NCBI GenBank assembly: GCA_036320915.1
Contig: JAXBDG010000008.1
Coordinates: 558,001-622,000, forward strand
Origin: Linnemannia elongata
Lineage: Eukaryota; Mortierellomycota; Mortierellomycetes; Mortierellales; Mortierellaceae
DNA: 64,000 nucleotides
Reading direction: 5' to 3'
Shown: in pieces, positions 12,444 to 25,055 of the stretch
Layout of the letters: every line of letters begins with the position of its first letter
How positions within the stretch are numbered: the first letter of the stretch is position 1
Translations under genes and position numbers: made by a program
Notes under the pieces: model-generated
Databases searched by the model: none
Told to the model about the DNA's origin: nothing
Seen by the model: only the letters and a program-made list of their open reading frames with translations

Positions 12444-14833
12444 TCAAAAGTGTTCATTCTCCGTTCCAGTGAGAACGACCATCCACGCCATATACTGATT
12501 CTTCACCTCCTCACTCTTGACAATCCGTTTCGCCAGTCCCAACCACTCGGGGACGCTCAGATCCTTCAATCCGTAATCCTCTCGACTCCGGTACTCGACC
12601 TGGTACTCAACCGGCTTGGAGGGGTCCAGGACAGCCTCCGAGTTGGCCATGGTCAGATTGACAAAGTACTGAGTATAGTTGAGGGGGAAGCCGAAGGTGA
12701 AGGGTGGGACTGCGGGAGGGTTGGCAGGTCGGGTGGGCTTTGTGGGCTTCTTGGGTTTCTTGGGCTTCTTCTTCTTGCCGTCACTATCCGTCTCTCCCAA
12801 TGGCTCATACTCATCCTCCTCGATATAATCCTGATCCTGCTGCAAAGTCTGGTGCGGTTGGCCAGATCTTCCGGGCTTCTCGATGGCGAGTTGATAGGTG
12901 TAAACGCGGAGGGCAGGGTTGTAGGTCGGGACGACAGAGGGCGCCACCAGGGCTATCGCGAAATCAGTCATCTTGGCTTTTTTGGGGATATCCTCGTACT
13001 GCTCCCAGAGCTCGATCAGATAAGAATTCAAGCCCAGGGTGTGGAAGGCGTAGTATTCGTCCTCATCTGCCACATCGAATGACATGGCTTCCTCTTCGAG
13101 ACGTTGACGAGTCCGGCTAGATGCTGTCGATATTGAGGAGGGGGGTATGCTCCTATTACTTTTGCTGTTGATCCATGCGTCTAACGCCGTCTGCCTGTTG
13201 CTTCCTTGATCCGATTTACTGCTCGACGACCCCTGAATCTTTCTCTCACCCTCCTGCTCCTGCTGCTGCTCTACTAAGTCCTCCTCTGCCTCCGCATCGA
13301 CAGAATCACTCCTGAGGGTCGCCTGGGAGAGTATAAAGAAATGATCAATGTTGGCGTGTCCAAACAAATGTCCGACAATGACATCCTGGAACCGGAGTGC
13401 AATATCGGTATATCGGACAAAACAAGTCGGCGAATAGGACTTGCGGGCAGGCGGGACATGCCCTGTCAGATAAGCCGTCATCTTCCTCCTCCGCAACGAC
13501 TCCAACTCAACCTCCAGCCAGTCCATCTGGTCTGTCCCGGGCTCATCCTCGTTATCACACCCATCCACAGCTGCGTTCTGGTTAAAGAAATAAAGGGTGT
13601 TGAGCGCCACGACAGTGATCTTGCCAGGGACGACCTCAGAGGCATAATACCCTCCATGCTGGAAGGTATGGTACTGGCTCTCGGGGATAAAAGGCGACCA
13701 GATCTCAGAGAAATGTTGCAGGATCCTGTTGGGACCGGCTTCCATAATGTTGTGGGGATAGACATCGTTGTTGCCGATCGAGGGGACGATGGGGATGCGC
13801 TGCTCAAAGGGGTCATCTTTGTCGGGCGTGAAGGTCTCCAGGAACTTGTTGGCGATGGCCTTGTTGAGGTTTTCGATCTCCTCTTGTGTACGGGGACGTT
13901 CGTTATCGGAATCGTGCCTATTTTAGATGGGAATATTTTTTGTCATGCAAATCCCGACACACGCAAGAAACAAAAAGAGACGTCAGTACAGTCAGTTCAG
14001 GCAGGGAAATGAGAATATCTCTTTTTCCAGATGGTAACCAGATTTCAGGAGTCTCTAAGAGGACCTCTTTTTTCTTTTCTCTTCTTTGACTGAAACACCC
14101 AAAACACACAACACGCACACGGAGGGAAAGTGTGTTCCTCAGACTAATGATAGACGTCAGCAGCCAGCCAGTCTCAAAGTCATTTCTTTCCTCCTGGTCA
14201 GTTGTTCCAGTTCCGCCTCCTCCGACCCGCAATGCAAGTCCTTCGTATCGTCAGACTCTGTTCCAGGACAACCCACCCACGAACGGACAAACAAACAACA
14301 TCAAAAGTAAACAAACAAAATGCAATAGAAGCATAAAAAACTTACCGTGCATTGTCACCAGTCCAGACCACAAAATCAAGAGATCCAATCAGGTTGCGGT
14401 CGATCCAGTCAAAGGTCGCATTGGCAAGCGAGAACGGGCTGTCACAGATCGAGTAAGGCGATCCATAACGCCCACCATAACCACCATCCGTCCGTCCGGG
14501 TCTCATCATCCGCATCATGTCATCATCATCGTCGTCAGTCGTATTTCTGTGACAGGAGGTCGAAATGGATCCTCCGTTGATATAGAACTCGTCAGGGTGA
14601 ATGTCGGTGATGTGGAGGAACTGGCCTACGAGACGAGACTTGTCGGGGTCGTAAGGGTATGGATGGTGATCGGGCTGAGCTCTTGCTGGGGAGGGTAGGT
14701 GCCACAGAGAGGTGGTCACCATGCAGCAGAGGAGAAGGAGCCTTGTGGAGGTCGAGCGTCGCGTCGTCCTGAGAGGTGCCTTTGTACGCTTTGGCCGCCA
14801 TGGCGTAGAGTGACCCACTGGTTGTGTGTTCAT
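12444..14833 (-). CDS. PPN1: vacuolar endopolyphosphatase (calcineurin-like metallophosphoesterase)
   Basis: Predicted 653 residues from two exons, complement 14346-14833 and 12444-13917, joined within an Arg codon. Family knowledge: Ppn1-type enzymes cut inorganic polyphosphate internally in the vacuole and are type II membrane proteins. A basic N-terminus is followed by a hydrophobic signal anchor (about residues 30-50). All metallophosphoesterase motifs are visible in order: FLHITDIHPDEFY (DxH), WTGDNARHDSD (GDxxxHD, spanning the splice), GNNDVYPHN (GNxD), LTGHVPP (GHxxP) and FGHANIDHF (GHxH). Two low-complexity inserts stand out: an Asp/Met/Arg/Gly stretch near residue 105 and a Ser/Gln/Glu-rich one after the GHxH motif; a Lys/Pro run (KKKKPKKPKKPTKPTRP) lies near residue 550. 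Family length and motif set fit well; the exact substrate is by homology only. Confidence 0.9.
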
Positions 14834-15746
14834 CCGTATGTGCTTATCTATCAGGGCTTTGAGGCGGTCCGTTGCGGAGTCTCCGTTGTTGGAAGTGGGA
14901 CTATGGAAGGAAGACGGTCGTTTGTTTTTTGAAATTGTTGTGAGAAAAAAAAAAAAAAAGTTGGTTGGTCCTTGTGGGGAGGTGTGATCTCGTATGAACT
15001 GCGAGAGGAGTGATGAGTGTGAGACGACGGGCGTCCTGTGTTTGTTCCTGATTGAGAATGAGACCGCAGAAAGGGAATAAACTGGAAGTGAGTGCTGGAA
15101 TGAAGAAATAAGAATAAGAAAGAAAAGAGAAATGGAGAAACAAGAGCAACAGAAACTAGCCTACCTTCCTCAGTGACTGTCCATGGCAGCACAAGGCAGA
15201 CACGTCAAGCTAGTGGCAGTTGAATCAAAGAGAAAAGGAGTGGAATGAGCACAACGAGAAAAAGTAGGGATGAGGGTTGTTTTTGTTCATGCCTGTTGTT
15301 GGGTGTGCTTTGGCATTTCGTTGGTTTTTTTTTTTTTTGTCTATGTCCCTCTGGACAGACCAGATAGGCAATGCGTTACATGCACCCTTTGTCAACACCT
15401 GCAGAAACGTTTTTTTATTCGACGCGCTCTGTGGAGTAGCAACAGGAGCCAAAAGAGGGTGATCCTTCACTAGCTTTGCTCAACAGCCAAGCTCGTCCCC
15501 ACGTGGGCCACACACGAAACGGCACTGGGTAAACGCTATTTTCTTTTTTTTTCAATCCACGCAGGATAAAAAACAGTTGTTACATGCAAATCATTCCTAT
15601 CTTCGGAAGAAAAAGATATGGTACATTAACAAAAAAAGACACTACTATGTACAAGATGAAGATGTAACTACGACTCGGTGTCCTTTTCTAGATTAGAGAT
15701 GGAAGCTCTAGTAGTCCAGTACTTCAGTTCACGGCTTGAGCATCCT
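14834..15746. other. upstream region of the polyphosphatase gene and 3' flank of URC1
   Basis: No gene recognised. Both neighbours are on the minus strand, so this should hold the polyphosphatase promoter and the URC1 terminator. It is Pu/Py-biased with short poly-A and poly-T tracts. Confidence 0.5.
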
Positions 15747-18130
15747 TTACAGATGAGAATCATCCCAGCCTCGACCAACTGTGCGCGACAGGTCATCCGC
15801 GTCAGGGATGTGTCCATTGGTGAAATATCCTGCCGCAATCTTGGCGTCAATCTCCACCTTGGAATCCGCTGGGATCAGCTCGTCTGGGATGGGAACACGT
15901 TCCAAAATCTAGGCGTACATTGGAAAGTGAGGGAATACAACGTAAAAAAGAGTAAGTTGAGTATAGCGTCTGCGTAAGTGTGATAGAGGGTGCTAGCATG
16001 TGCAAATTAAGTAACGGGATGAAGAGTAAAATGAGTATGCACCTGGATGCCGGCGTCGATGATCGCGTCATGCTTCATATTTGACATTGACATGAATCGG
16101 TCGATTTTGGTGATCCCGAGCCAGTGGAGCACGTCAGGCATCAGACCCTGGAATCTCATGTCCTTGACTCCTGCGACATTCTCTGTCCGTTCAAAATACT
16201 TGGCGGCAGAGTCGCCCTTCCTTTTGCGAGCGTTGTAGACGAGGTATTTGGTGACTTCCCCCAAGGCACGACCTTCCTTGCGGACTATTATTATTTTCCC
16301 AGTCAACAAAAAAAATAGAATTTGAGTTAAGACGAATCGATGGGTCAAGTGGACAACAGGAGAAGAGTTCAAAATTTTGGTGGCGCACTGTCAATAGAAA
16401 CTTACAATAGATGATCAGTCCAACACCGCCACTCTGGGCTTCCTTGATGGCCTCAACCATGCCAAAAATGAGGTAAGGACGGCATGTGCAAATGTCGGAG
16501 CAAAACACGTCCGAGCCATTGCATTCGTCGTGCACCCTGACTGTCAGTCGTGTCTTTGGATCGGAAATGAGCTCATGGTTGCCAAAAATGTATACAGTCA
16601 ATCCCCCGATGGGCGGCAGGAACACCTTGATGTCTGGTCGACTGATCAATTCAGGATACATTCCACCTGTGCTCTCACTAAATTGATCAGAATGGAAAAA
16701 AAACATGACAGTGAGTCTACCTGAACCAAGAACTGTCATTGCAATATTGTAAGTTAGAAGGACAAAAAAAAAACGTACAAGAGAGAGCGACGGAGGAAAT
16801 CTTCCTCGACGTTGAGGCGAGCAGCGACGCCAGGGAGAAACCAGACGGGATCAATGGCAGCTTTGTGGACGTTGAGCTCTCCTGCGTTCGTGATAACAAC
16901 CTTGCCATCAACAGCCAAAGCGCCACTCTTGACTTCTGCTTGGATTTCGGGGACGAGCATATGGGCACGCGTGATGGCGATAGTAGGGCGGATATCCAGA
17001 CCCTGCTCAATTTCCTTCTTGTAAAACTGAGTTGTCATGTGCCCAAAAGGATCGAAGGAGACAATCTTAGTGGGGTCGGACCACTGGGGTTGCTGCGGAA
17101 TGTTGATGACCGGCTCCGTGTGATCAAAGTTTGGCCGATGCTGTAATGTGATCGAATGAAAGCGCAAAATTGGATGAGTTTCATTGGTGTCTTAATAAAT
17201 ACTTGGGTCAAAGCAGTCCATGACGTAAATAATGGCAAAGAGCCCAACATACATCTTCGGCGAGTTCCTCCATGGCAACAGCCAGAGCACGGTAGATAGA
17301 GTAAGGGCCGCCATACGCCCCCAGGGCATTTCTACAGTTATGGAAAGATGACAAATATATGATAAACAATGTTCAATTTTCAAGAGCCATGCAGCTCGAC
17401 ACAATATGGTCTCATACATACAAACGCACAGACGCCTTACCGAATGTTCATAGATGAAGGGTGACGGGAGACAATGACGGGTCCTCGGACTTGCGGGTCT
17501 GCGTCGCCCCAGTTCATAGCGTATGGCTTTACTCCAAGCTGGTCCGGGTGAGCTATTGTCAACGGCGCAGTTGATGTTAATGATAGACTTGTATCAGTGA
17601 TCAGAGAACCAACATAGAGGAGTGATATGCTCGTTGTAGCGATGATAAAAAAAAATGATCGTACTCAATAAGACGGGACTTTCGGCGAAAAGACTTGCGT
17701 GGTCCATCGTTGGTGCAAACGTGGGCGATACAACTGTGTCATGATCCGAGTCAGAGTGCCCTATTCCCAATAATTCCAAATCGATAGCATGTCCTCGTCA
17801 GCTTGAATTCTGTCAAACATAGCAGACCATGTGAAACGCCAGAATGCAAAGAGACGTAGCTTACCCGAGTAGTGATTGTTGTGGATGTGGAGCTTGCCTC
17901 TATGAAGGTGATGCTCGGACTCTGTTTGGATCTTGTCGACCTGTTTTAAACAAGAGGTGAAAGATCGCGTATAAAGGGTATTGGTCAGCAAAGGGATGGT
18001 AGCACCAAAAAGAGTTGTGGCATGTCTGAAGCAAGGTAGAGAAGAGTACCTTATGCGAGAGAAGGTCTTGACTTGCTTTCAAGTCTGCAAGTGTGGTCAG
18101 GATTTGTGCGAGAACAACTGAGTCCGACAT
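15747..18130 (-). CDS. URC1: URC1-type GTP cyclohydrolase II-like protein (uracil catabolism)
   Basis: Predicted 493 residues from nine exons on the complement: 18050-18130, 17865-17940, 17665-17760, 17441-17552, 17253-17331, 16779-17140, 16406-16677, 16043-16284 and 15747-15908. All junctions keep phase. The N-terminal half fits the GTP cyclohydrolase N-terminal domain (GPVIVSRHPSSMNIRNALGA, then GGPYSIYRALAVAMEELAED). The C-terminal half is GTP cyclohydrolase II-like: VRVHDECNGSDVF followed by ICTC keeps the three zinc-ligand Cys, and FRKEGRALGEV is the active-site EGRxxG segment. This two-domain layout marks the fungal Urc1 group, a paralogue of riboflavin-pathway RIB1 shown in yeast to act in uracil degradation. 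The start (MSDSVVLAQ) gives a short first exon. It is divergent from the septin gene. Function is by family membership; a riboflavin role is less likely given the N-terminal domain. Confidence 0.88.
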
Positions 18131-18727
18131 TTGTTGAGATGAAAGTTCAGGTAGTACGATGTGAGTTGATATGACTGAGTGAGAGGTATGAGGAGAAAAA
18201 CAGGTAAAATGGAGGAAGAAGATAACTGCAAGGGAGAACCAAACGAAACAGCGGGCGAACTCGTCTTTTATACCTTTGCCTTTGTCATGTGCACAATCCA
18301 GCATAACTGAAAAAAAAAAAAAAAAAAAATGTTAGAAACTGGCCAACCCGATTCTCGCGTGGATGGATGGCTGTGTTTCTCGAAGTGTTGATTAGGTTAA
18401 GGGCCGTCCAACAGCGATCGAGAGAAAGAGAGGGGTCCTGCGTTCCCCTTAATGAATTTGCAAAAGTTGCTTCTTCCCTTCTCTCTCTCTCTCGCCTTGA
18501 ACCAAGACGCAGACATACAGAGACAAAGGAAGACACCCGTTGCATCCCACCCTTCTCTTTTACTTCATTCACACTTTTCCCTTCTTCGCTCCCATTCCCC
18601 TTCTTCCTCACCTCGTCCCACCCTCTTCTGTCGCCCTACCCCTGCCCCTCACACTCCCTCTCTGTATTACAGCCCCCTAACTCTTCACCCTCAACCGCCG
18701 ACTCTCACTCTCAACCTCGACTCGACC
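18131..18727. promoter_or_regulatory. divergent promoter region between URC1 and septin genes
   Basis: 597 bp separate the two divergent starts. On the URC1 side a TATA-like element sits in the tract tcttttatacc at about 18265-18275 (minus strand tataaaag), 130-140 bp upstream of the ATG. A 20-A run lies at 18310-18329. The septin side is a long CT-rich leader from about 18470 to 18727. Confidence 0.5.
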
Positions 18728-21517
18728 ATGCCTCTCGTAAGCAAGCCTCGCTCATCACTCAACACTTACACTCTCCAACCTCTCCGGAGAGGATATCAAC
18801 TGTACCCGGCAGTTGATTATCTTTCGTTCTCAACGACTTTAACAAACATAAAACGAGGGGCCAATGTTTGCAAAAAAAACCAACGACAATCTCATATGGA
18901 ACAAACAAGGGTTCACACACACTCACAACAACGAACTTTTTTTTTTCTCTCTCCTTTGTTTCCGTTCAATTGTTCAATTGAACACCACTCATATCTTCTC
19001 GCTGGATCCTCTTCAACGACATGGTTATCGTTAACAGGAATTCGCCCACCAGCATAGGTAAACAGGAAAAAAAACAGTTAACAAAAAGGCGTTTATTATC
19101 ATGCGATATCGAGGTTGCTTTGGTAACAGGAATGAAGTTGCCGCGGGCTAATCCACGTTTAATATTATTTTTTTTCGACCTCCTATTCAATTAAACAACA
19201 GTGGCCAGTTCCCCGACCCTGGCCCCTGGAAGCACCCCCAGCCAAGGCCATTGGATTTGACATCGCCCCTCGGTCTCGATGCTCTTCCCAACCAGCACTT
19301 CACCAAGGTCAAGCGCAACACCTTCGACTTGAACTTGATGGTTGTCGGTAGGTCAATTAACTCAGTCTTTGTCCGATCCTGCCTCGTCAATTGCACAGAA
19401 ATACTTTGGGTGCCTTGTACGACAGACAATCAAAAGCCTCCGTTCTTTTTGTCCTTTGTAAACTAACATGTGCACGTCAATTGACTGGTTCTGATTCTTC
19501 TAGGCGAGAGCGGCCTCGGAAAGACTACCTTCATGAACACCCTCTTCAACACCGACCTCAAGGAAGAGATCCTCCCCCGCAACCCACAGTCAACTCAGAC
19601 AGTTCAGATCCAGCCTTCGTACTATGGTACCGTACCGACACATATCTAAATTTGCCAGTTGTGCCGTCTTTGGACACTTTGCCGAATAATTGCAAGGGAT
19701 CAAGCCGCCCAGGATACTCGCCAGCATCATCTTCGCTAAACGAACGAGAGCTAAAACTGTCACCTTTGTTTTGTACTTTCAAATTAGAATTGGTCGAGGA
19801 TGGGGTCATCTTGAACCTCTGCATTGTAGATACGCCAGGATTTGGAGATGAGCTGAACCGTGAGCACAAGTAAGTCCGTCGTCAGCTCCCGCCTTTTTAG
19901 ATGGCATGTCCTCTTTCTTTCTTTTGGCATTCACCCTTGTCCACTTCATGGTTCCTGTGGCACATCTACAAGCTCACTGCCCCTTTCACCTATATTTACA
20001 TGTTGTTGTTTTTTTTGCTCAGAAAGAAACACATACAGACCGACAGATGTTTTTGATGTTGGGATGAGAGCACTCATTTTATATAGCAATCTGGACTCTT
20101 TGTTGTCTCTGAATAATGTGGGACTCATTCTCTTCTTTTTGTGGTGTCTTTCTATCTCTGCTTTGAACTAGTGTCACCCCTATCATGGAGTATATCGACA
20201 AACAGTTCGAGGAGTACATGACCGCTGAACGACACCCAGGATTCCGAAAGGCCATTCCCGATACCCGCATTCACGCCGTGCTTTACTTTATCGCACCCAA
20301 CGGTCATGGGTAAGCTCCAAAGATCAGGACAAAGGAGAAGATAGAAAAAAAAAGGGATTAGCGTGGCTCACTGTTGTTGCGTATTTGTTTTTGTTCAAAG
20401 GGCATTTTTTTTTTCAAACCAGGAGAGAGCTAATGTTCCTTGTTGGGCTCACACATATGCTTGTTTTTCTTTGTTGCTAGTTTGAAGGAACTTGATGCCA
20501 GAGCTCTTCAGACTCTGGCCAAGAAGGTCAATGTCATCCCCATTATCGCCAAAGCCGACACCATGACTGCCGAGGAGAAGGTGTCGTTCAAGCACATCTT
20601 GTTGCGTGATTTGCAGGAGCATGGAATTAAGACCTTCCCTTCGGATTACCCTGATGAGGTCGATGGCGCAGAGGAGCTTTTGGTAAGCGCATTTTAGTTT
20701 TCCACTACAGAGCCAGGAGCAGATCATGCGGGAACGAAACTTGCAGCATGGACATATAGCGGAGAATTCTTTTGTGTGAAGAGAAAGACTGATTATGTTC
20801 TCTTTTTTTCTGTGGTGTTTAGCAACACATTCCTTTCTCAGTCATTGGAAGCGACACCATTGCCCGCATTGGAAACAGAGATGTCCGCTGCAGAACCTAC
20901 CGCTGGGGTGTTGTTGAAGGTACCGTGCCTCGACGAGGATGATTTCTTGTGAAAGATGGAAGTAGACTAATTTGTATACAACATTCCATTGTTGAAATGA
21001 GATCTAACCGCGTGATACGTCTTTTCTTTTTTTTTTTTTGCATAATGCATGCACTTGTATAATAGTCGAGAACGCAGAGCACTCAGACTTTGTGTACTTG
21101 AGAGAGTTGCTGATGTCAACCTGCTTGCATGATCTGGTCGAGACAACACACAACGTCCACTACCACAGACACCGTGGTGATGCCCTCCGCAAGTTGGGTC
21201 GCCCCGTTTCGATCTTGGAGTGCGATGACACCTACGACAGCCAGATCGAAGGCACCAAGTCGCAGAACAAGCAGGAGATGGATCGTCGCGAGGAAGAGAT
21301 CCGTCAGATGTTTGTGCAAAAGGTTAAAGAGAAGGAGATTGCTCTGCGCGAGCGTGAGGAACAGTTGAACGCCAAGAAGGCTGAGCTGATGGCCGAGCTG
21401 GAGCAGGCGCGTTTGCAGCTTGAGGCTGAGCACCGTGAGGTTGAAGAGCTTGTGACTTTGTCGCGTAGCGGCACGTTAAGCAAGTCCTCCAGCAAGCTCT
21501 TCAAGAACCCCAAGTAG
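18728..21517 (+). CDS. septin GTPase with C-terminal coiled coil
   Basis: Predicted 422 residues from nine exons: 18728-18736, 19038-19057, 19202-19347, 19504-19626, 19788-19869, 20172-20309, 20481-20682, 20823-20919 and 21066-21517. Septins assemble into filaments and rings at the cortex and septation sites. Visible hallmarks are the polybasic stretch before the GTPase, P-loop GESGLGKTT (split by a splice), switch-II DTPGFGD, AKAD for guanine specificity, the septin unique element around RCRTYRWGVVEVENAEHSDF, and a C-terminal heptad region (about residues 340-400, Glu/Lys/Leu-rich). The coiled coil and LPNQ near the start suggest the Cdc3/Cdc12 type rather than Cdc10, but I did not resolve the subgroup. 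The first exon has only three codons and the second is a 20-nt microexon; this is the only join I found that avoids stops. Divergent from URC1. Confidence 0.93.
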
Positions 21518-22685
21518 ACAAAAAAAAAAAAAAAAAAAAGGTTGGATGGATGTATTTATTTTGTCTCCCTTACATACACTCTATCTATTGTTTTTCTCTT
21601 AATGTTCATCTTTGATCAGCTAGCTACTCATTCACTCACTCACTACCAAGCTGGGGCCTATCTATCCCTTATGCATACATTCCAACACATCAATTTTACA
21701 ACAAACAATAACAATAATATTCTCTTTTTTCTAATTCTCTCGACTTTTGTTGTGCCCTTGCTTTATGTTCATGACAACAGCAAGGCATATGTGGATCGTC
21801 ATTGGGCATTGTTGTAGCGTCATTGCGGAAATCGGAAATGGCTATGCAGTAACAGACGAAAAACAAGGGATCAGGTCCATGCCGAGTCTTCTAGATGTAG
21901 AGACACTGGACACAGAAGTGACAAGTAAGGTTTCGGTGGTCCTAAGAAAGAAGGTGTGAAATAGAGATAAATAAAATCTTTGTTGAGAACGGTGAAAGAT
22001 GGGAAAGGGTAAAAGGGAAGTAAGGACATCTACGAGCCAAAGACACGAGGTCACGGGAGGGATTGGGAGGCCGATTAAAAGAGTAGGAGACAGCTGTGCC
22101 TGCAGGAGGTGTAAAAGGGAACATTTGAGGTGTTGTATCGACGACGACGATGACGATGATGATGAGTGTGAGTCAGTGAATGGAGGTTGATAGGTACTGG
22201 GTCCTTGCACCATGAACGAAAGCGATGCTGGCAGAGACGACAACGAGGAAAGAAGGAAGGATGTGATCCAAGCGGGACTCCAATTTGTACGGAGATGGAT
22301 GTGCGTTTGCGTGTGTGTCTGTGGCACGGGTGTCGTTGAGGATACAAAACGGTTGTGAATGAGGTGAGTGTGTGCGTGCTTACAAAAACAAAGCAAGTCG
22401 ATGTCTGTGGTCCGCACATACAGTATTTATTTCCCTTCCCTTCTTTCCTCGCCTTTCCTTTTTATCCTTTCGTTCTTCCTCCTTCCTTCTTTTCTCTTTA
22501 CTCTTCTTTTTCCGTCCGCCATCTCTTCCCTTCTTTACGACTTCACTCCTGGGAACATTCATCATCACTCGCAAACTACAACAAACAACCCTTCCCCCCA
22601 GGATTGACACACATACACACACACACACATATACATACATCACCTCCACCGACAACAGTAGCAACTTCTACCACCTTCACCCGCC
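21518..22685. other. intergenic region between septin and ARL8 genes
   Basis: A 20-A run directly follows the septin stop. A short (GAT/GAC)n tract lies near 22140-22162. From 22430 the sequence is CT-rich, then A/C-rich with a CA dinucleotide tract at 22608-22630, consistent with the ARL8 leader. No gene recognised. Confidence 0.55.
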
Positions 22686-23846
22686 ATGGCATCCTTCATT
22701 CAGTCCATCCTGGACTGGCTGCGTAGCCTCTTCTTCAAGGTATACACACACCCAACCACCTTTCTTCCTATTCATCTCAAGAACATTGTTCTTTGCTCTT
22801 TGTTGCCACCACACCGCTGTACTCCTCTCAAACTACTATTACTGCTTTCGCAGTGCTCTCGCTCCTCTGTCTCCTCGTTTTTTGTTTTTCACACACACTT
22901 TACAAGGATATGTACCTCAAGGACAACCACGCTGACATAAGTAGTTTTTCCTCTTGCTGACCTTCTCACCTGTGCCTTCCTTCTACTTCAATAGACCGAG
23001 ATGGAATTGACTTTGGTCGGCTTGCAAAACAGTGGAAAGACCACCCTCGTCAACGTTATTGCTGTAAGTTTCGCAACTTCTTACACTTCTGGTACTTTTC
23101 AGCCAAGAAAAAAAAACTGCAGGAGGAACACCTTTTTTCCCGTTCGGCAACAAAAGAAGCACAGTCAGCTTGCTTGTCTACCAGCCACCTCTTTTCCCAC
23201 AAAGCAGTAGTGGATGTTATGGCGAAAGGCTGGGAAAATGGAGAGAGTATGGTCGCCTACACGGCAGAGGAAACATGGATGGAACACTGCAGTGGCGTCA
23301 TCTTGGGAAACGATGGACTACAACTATTACTATGGAACCTGTACTCTTTTTTGTTGTTGTTGTTGTTGTCTCGTGTGAACGAGTGAGGGACATGGACTTG
23401 GCTGGGTTGTTTGTTTCGAGACACAAACAGGAACGCAAAGTCGCCTCTTTTCTCTCGCTTCCCCACACTTTTGGACCTCTTTTTTTGTTTGTCAACTCGT
23501 TTTTTCTTTGTTGTTGCACACACACACACACACACACACATACACATAAGGACACGCACGCACGCACACACAACGGACATTCCGTCGACCCACTGGCAGA
23601 CAGACGGCGAGGCGGGAATCGTATCACTCCAGAAAATGACGAACAATGCAGATATCATTTTTTTAGTGTTTGGAGGGGACGAGAAAAAAATGACCTGTTT
23701 GCAACAAGAGTGCAGCGCACAAAAGTAACATGGACCACGAGTCATCTTCAACAGCAGCAGTAGTAGCTACGATGACAGCAGCAAATAGAATGGAGAGGAG
23801 GAACAGGTCGTGGACTTCAGCGGACAAGCGTGATAGTCAAGGACAT

Positions 23847-23928
<82 letters not shown>

Positions 23929-25055
23929 AAGCAGGACGACATATTTCTACTTCGCCCTCCTTATTTTGGATATTTTTATCACTCCGAGGTTGCAATCACG
24001 GGCAGTTGAGGACCACACGATCATAAAGGCGAAGAAAAGTAGGGGGTGTAAAGAGAAAAAGCGAGGAAGGGTTGTCAGCTGGTGATACTCACGACTGACT
24101 TTTGATATGACGAGGTCAAGAAAGCTGTCTTGACACACACGGAGAACAAAAAAGCAAGAATAGGCGACCGGCATTCACACAGCGCAAAAAACAGAAGCCA
24201 TAATGACCTAATCAGACGCCACCCCCTAATTATGGATTCTTCTTTTTTTCTCCTGTAAATAGTCTGGGCAGTTCTCAGAAGACATGATCCCTACAGTTGG
24301 GTTCAACATGCGCAAGGTCACCAAAGGAAATGTGACCATGAAGCTGTGGGATATTGGCGGTCAGCCCAGGTAAGGAGCTGCTGTTCTACGTGGTCTTCAG
24401 AATGCATCCTTGTTGAACCTGCGACACTTGGAAACCCCGAATTTTTTTTCTGACACGTCTATGCTGTTTGTTTGCTTTTTTTTTGACCTTATTAGATTCC
24501 GAAGCATGTGGGAGAGATACTGCCGAGGCGTTAATGCCATTGTGTAAGTCTACCAGTCAGTGGACCAGGATTACCATGTTCTGAAGTTGACAGACATTTT
24601 TATCAGGAACTTTTCAGGGATTATGTATTTAACCGTTATGACCGATAACATTATCAACGTAATTAGGTTTGTTCTGGATGCGGCAGATCATGATAAGCTG
24701 GATGCAGCCAGGACAGAGCTCCGTAACTTGCTGGACAAGCCTCAGTTGGCCAGTATCCCTGTCTTAGTCCTCGGAAACAAAAACGACTTGCCTGGCGCCC
24801 TTACCGTTGAGCAGATCATCGAAGTCATGTAAGTATCTTCTATTCTTTTTGGGTGGCGAGTAGCTGTTCAGTTTTCCTTAAGTTAATGAATGCGACTCTA
24901 ACACCTGCTCTGAAACGAAACAACGATCGACGATATATAGGAACTTGAAACAGATTGCAAGTCGCGAGGTGTCGTGCTACTCGATCTCGGCCAAGAACCA
25001 GGTCAATATTGACATTACGCTTCAGTGGTTGACCAAGAAGGGCAAGGGCAAGTAA
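22686..25055 (+). CDS. ARL8: ARL8 family small GTPase
   Basis: Predicted 184 residues from exons 22686-22739, 22995-23063, 24263-24369, 24496-24543, 24667-24828 and 24941-25055. Arl8 binds lysosome/vacuole-type membranes and links them to motors and tethering complexes in animals. The protein starts with an amphipathic helix ([18 protein letters not shown]) instead of a myristoylation site, typical of Arl8. P-loop GLQNSGKTT, the diagnostic block [44 protein letters not shown] and [17 protein letters not shown] are all present, so identity to Arl8 rather than other Arf/Arl types is clear. Length matches the family. Intron 2 is about 1.2 kb and contains CA and CAA microsatellites, while the other introns are 110-260 bp. 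Budding yeasts lack this gene; its fungal role is not established from this sequence. Confidence 0.95.
23517..23542. repeat. (CA)n microsatellite in ARL8 intron 2
   Basis: An uninterrupted run of about 12 CA dinucleotides, followed by more degenerate CA/CG steps up to about 23570, inside the long second intron of ARL8. Confidence 0.9.
23855..23927. repeat. (CAA)n trinucleotide repeat in ARL8 intron 2
   Basis: About 24 uninterrupted CAA units, with a few degenerate units just upstream (from about 23846). It creates an artificial polyglutamine reading frame on the plus strand. It is intronic, so it should not be translated. Confidence 0.92.

Noticed and set aside
13341..14012. 223-codon plus-strand frame opposite the polyphosphatase
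   Set aside because: Antisense to a well-supported catalytic region; its composition follows the other strand and no family motif is present.
23730..23930. Polyglutamine protein
   Set aside because: Created by the (CAA)n repeat inside ARL8 intron 2; no independent promoter or domain.
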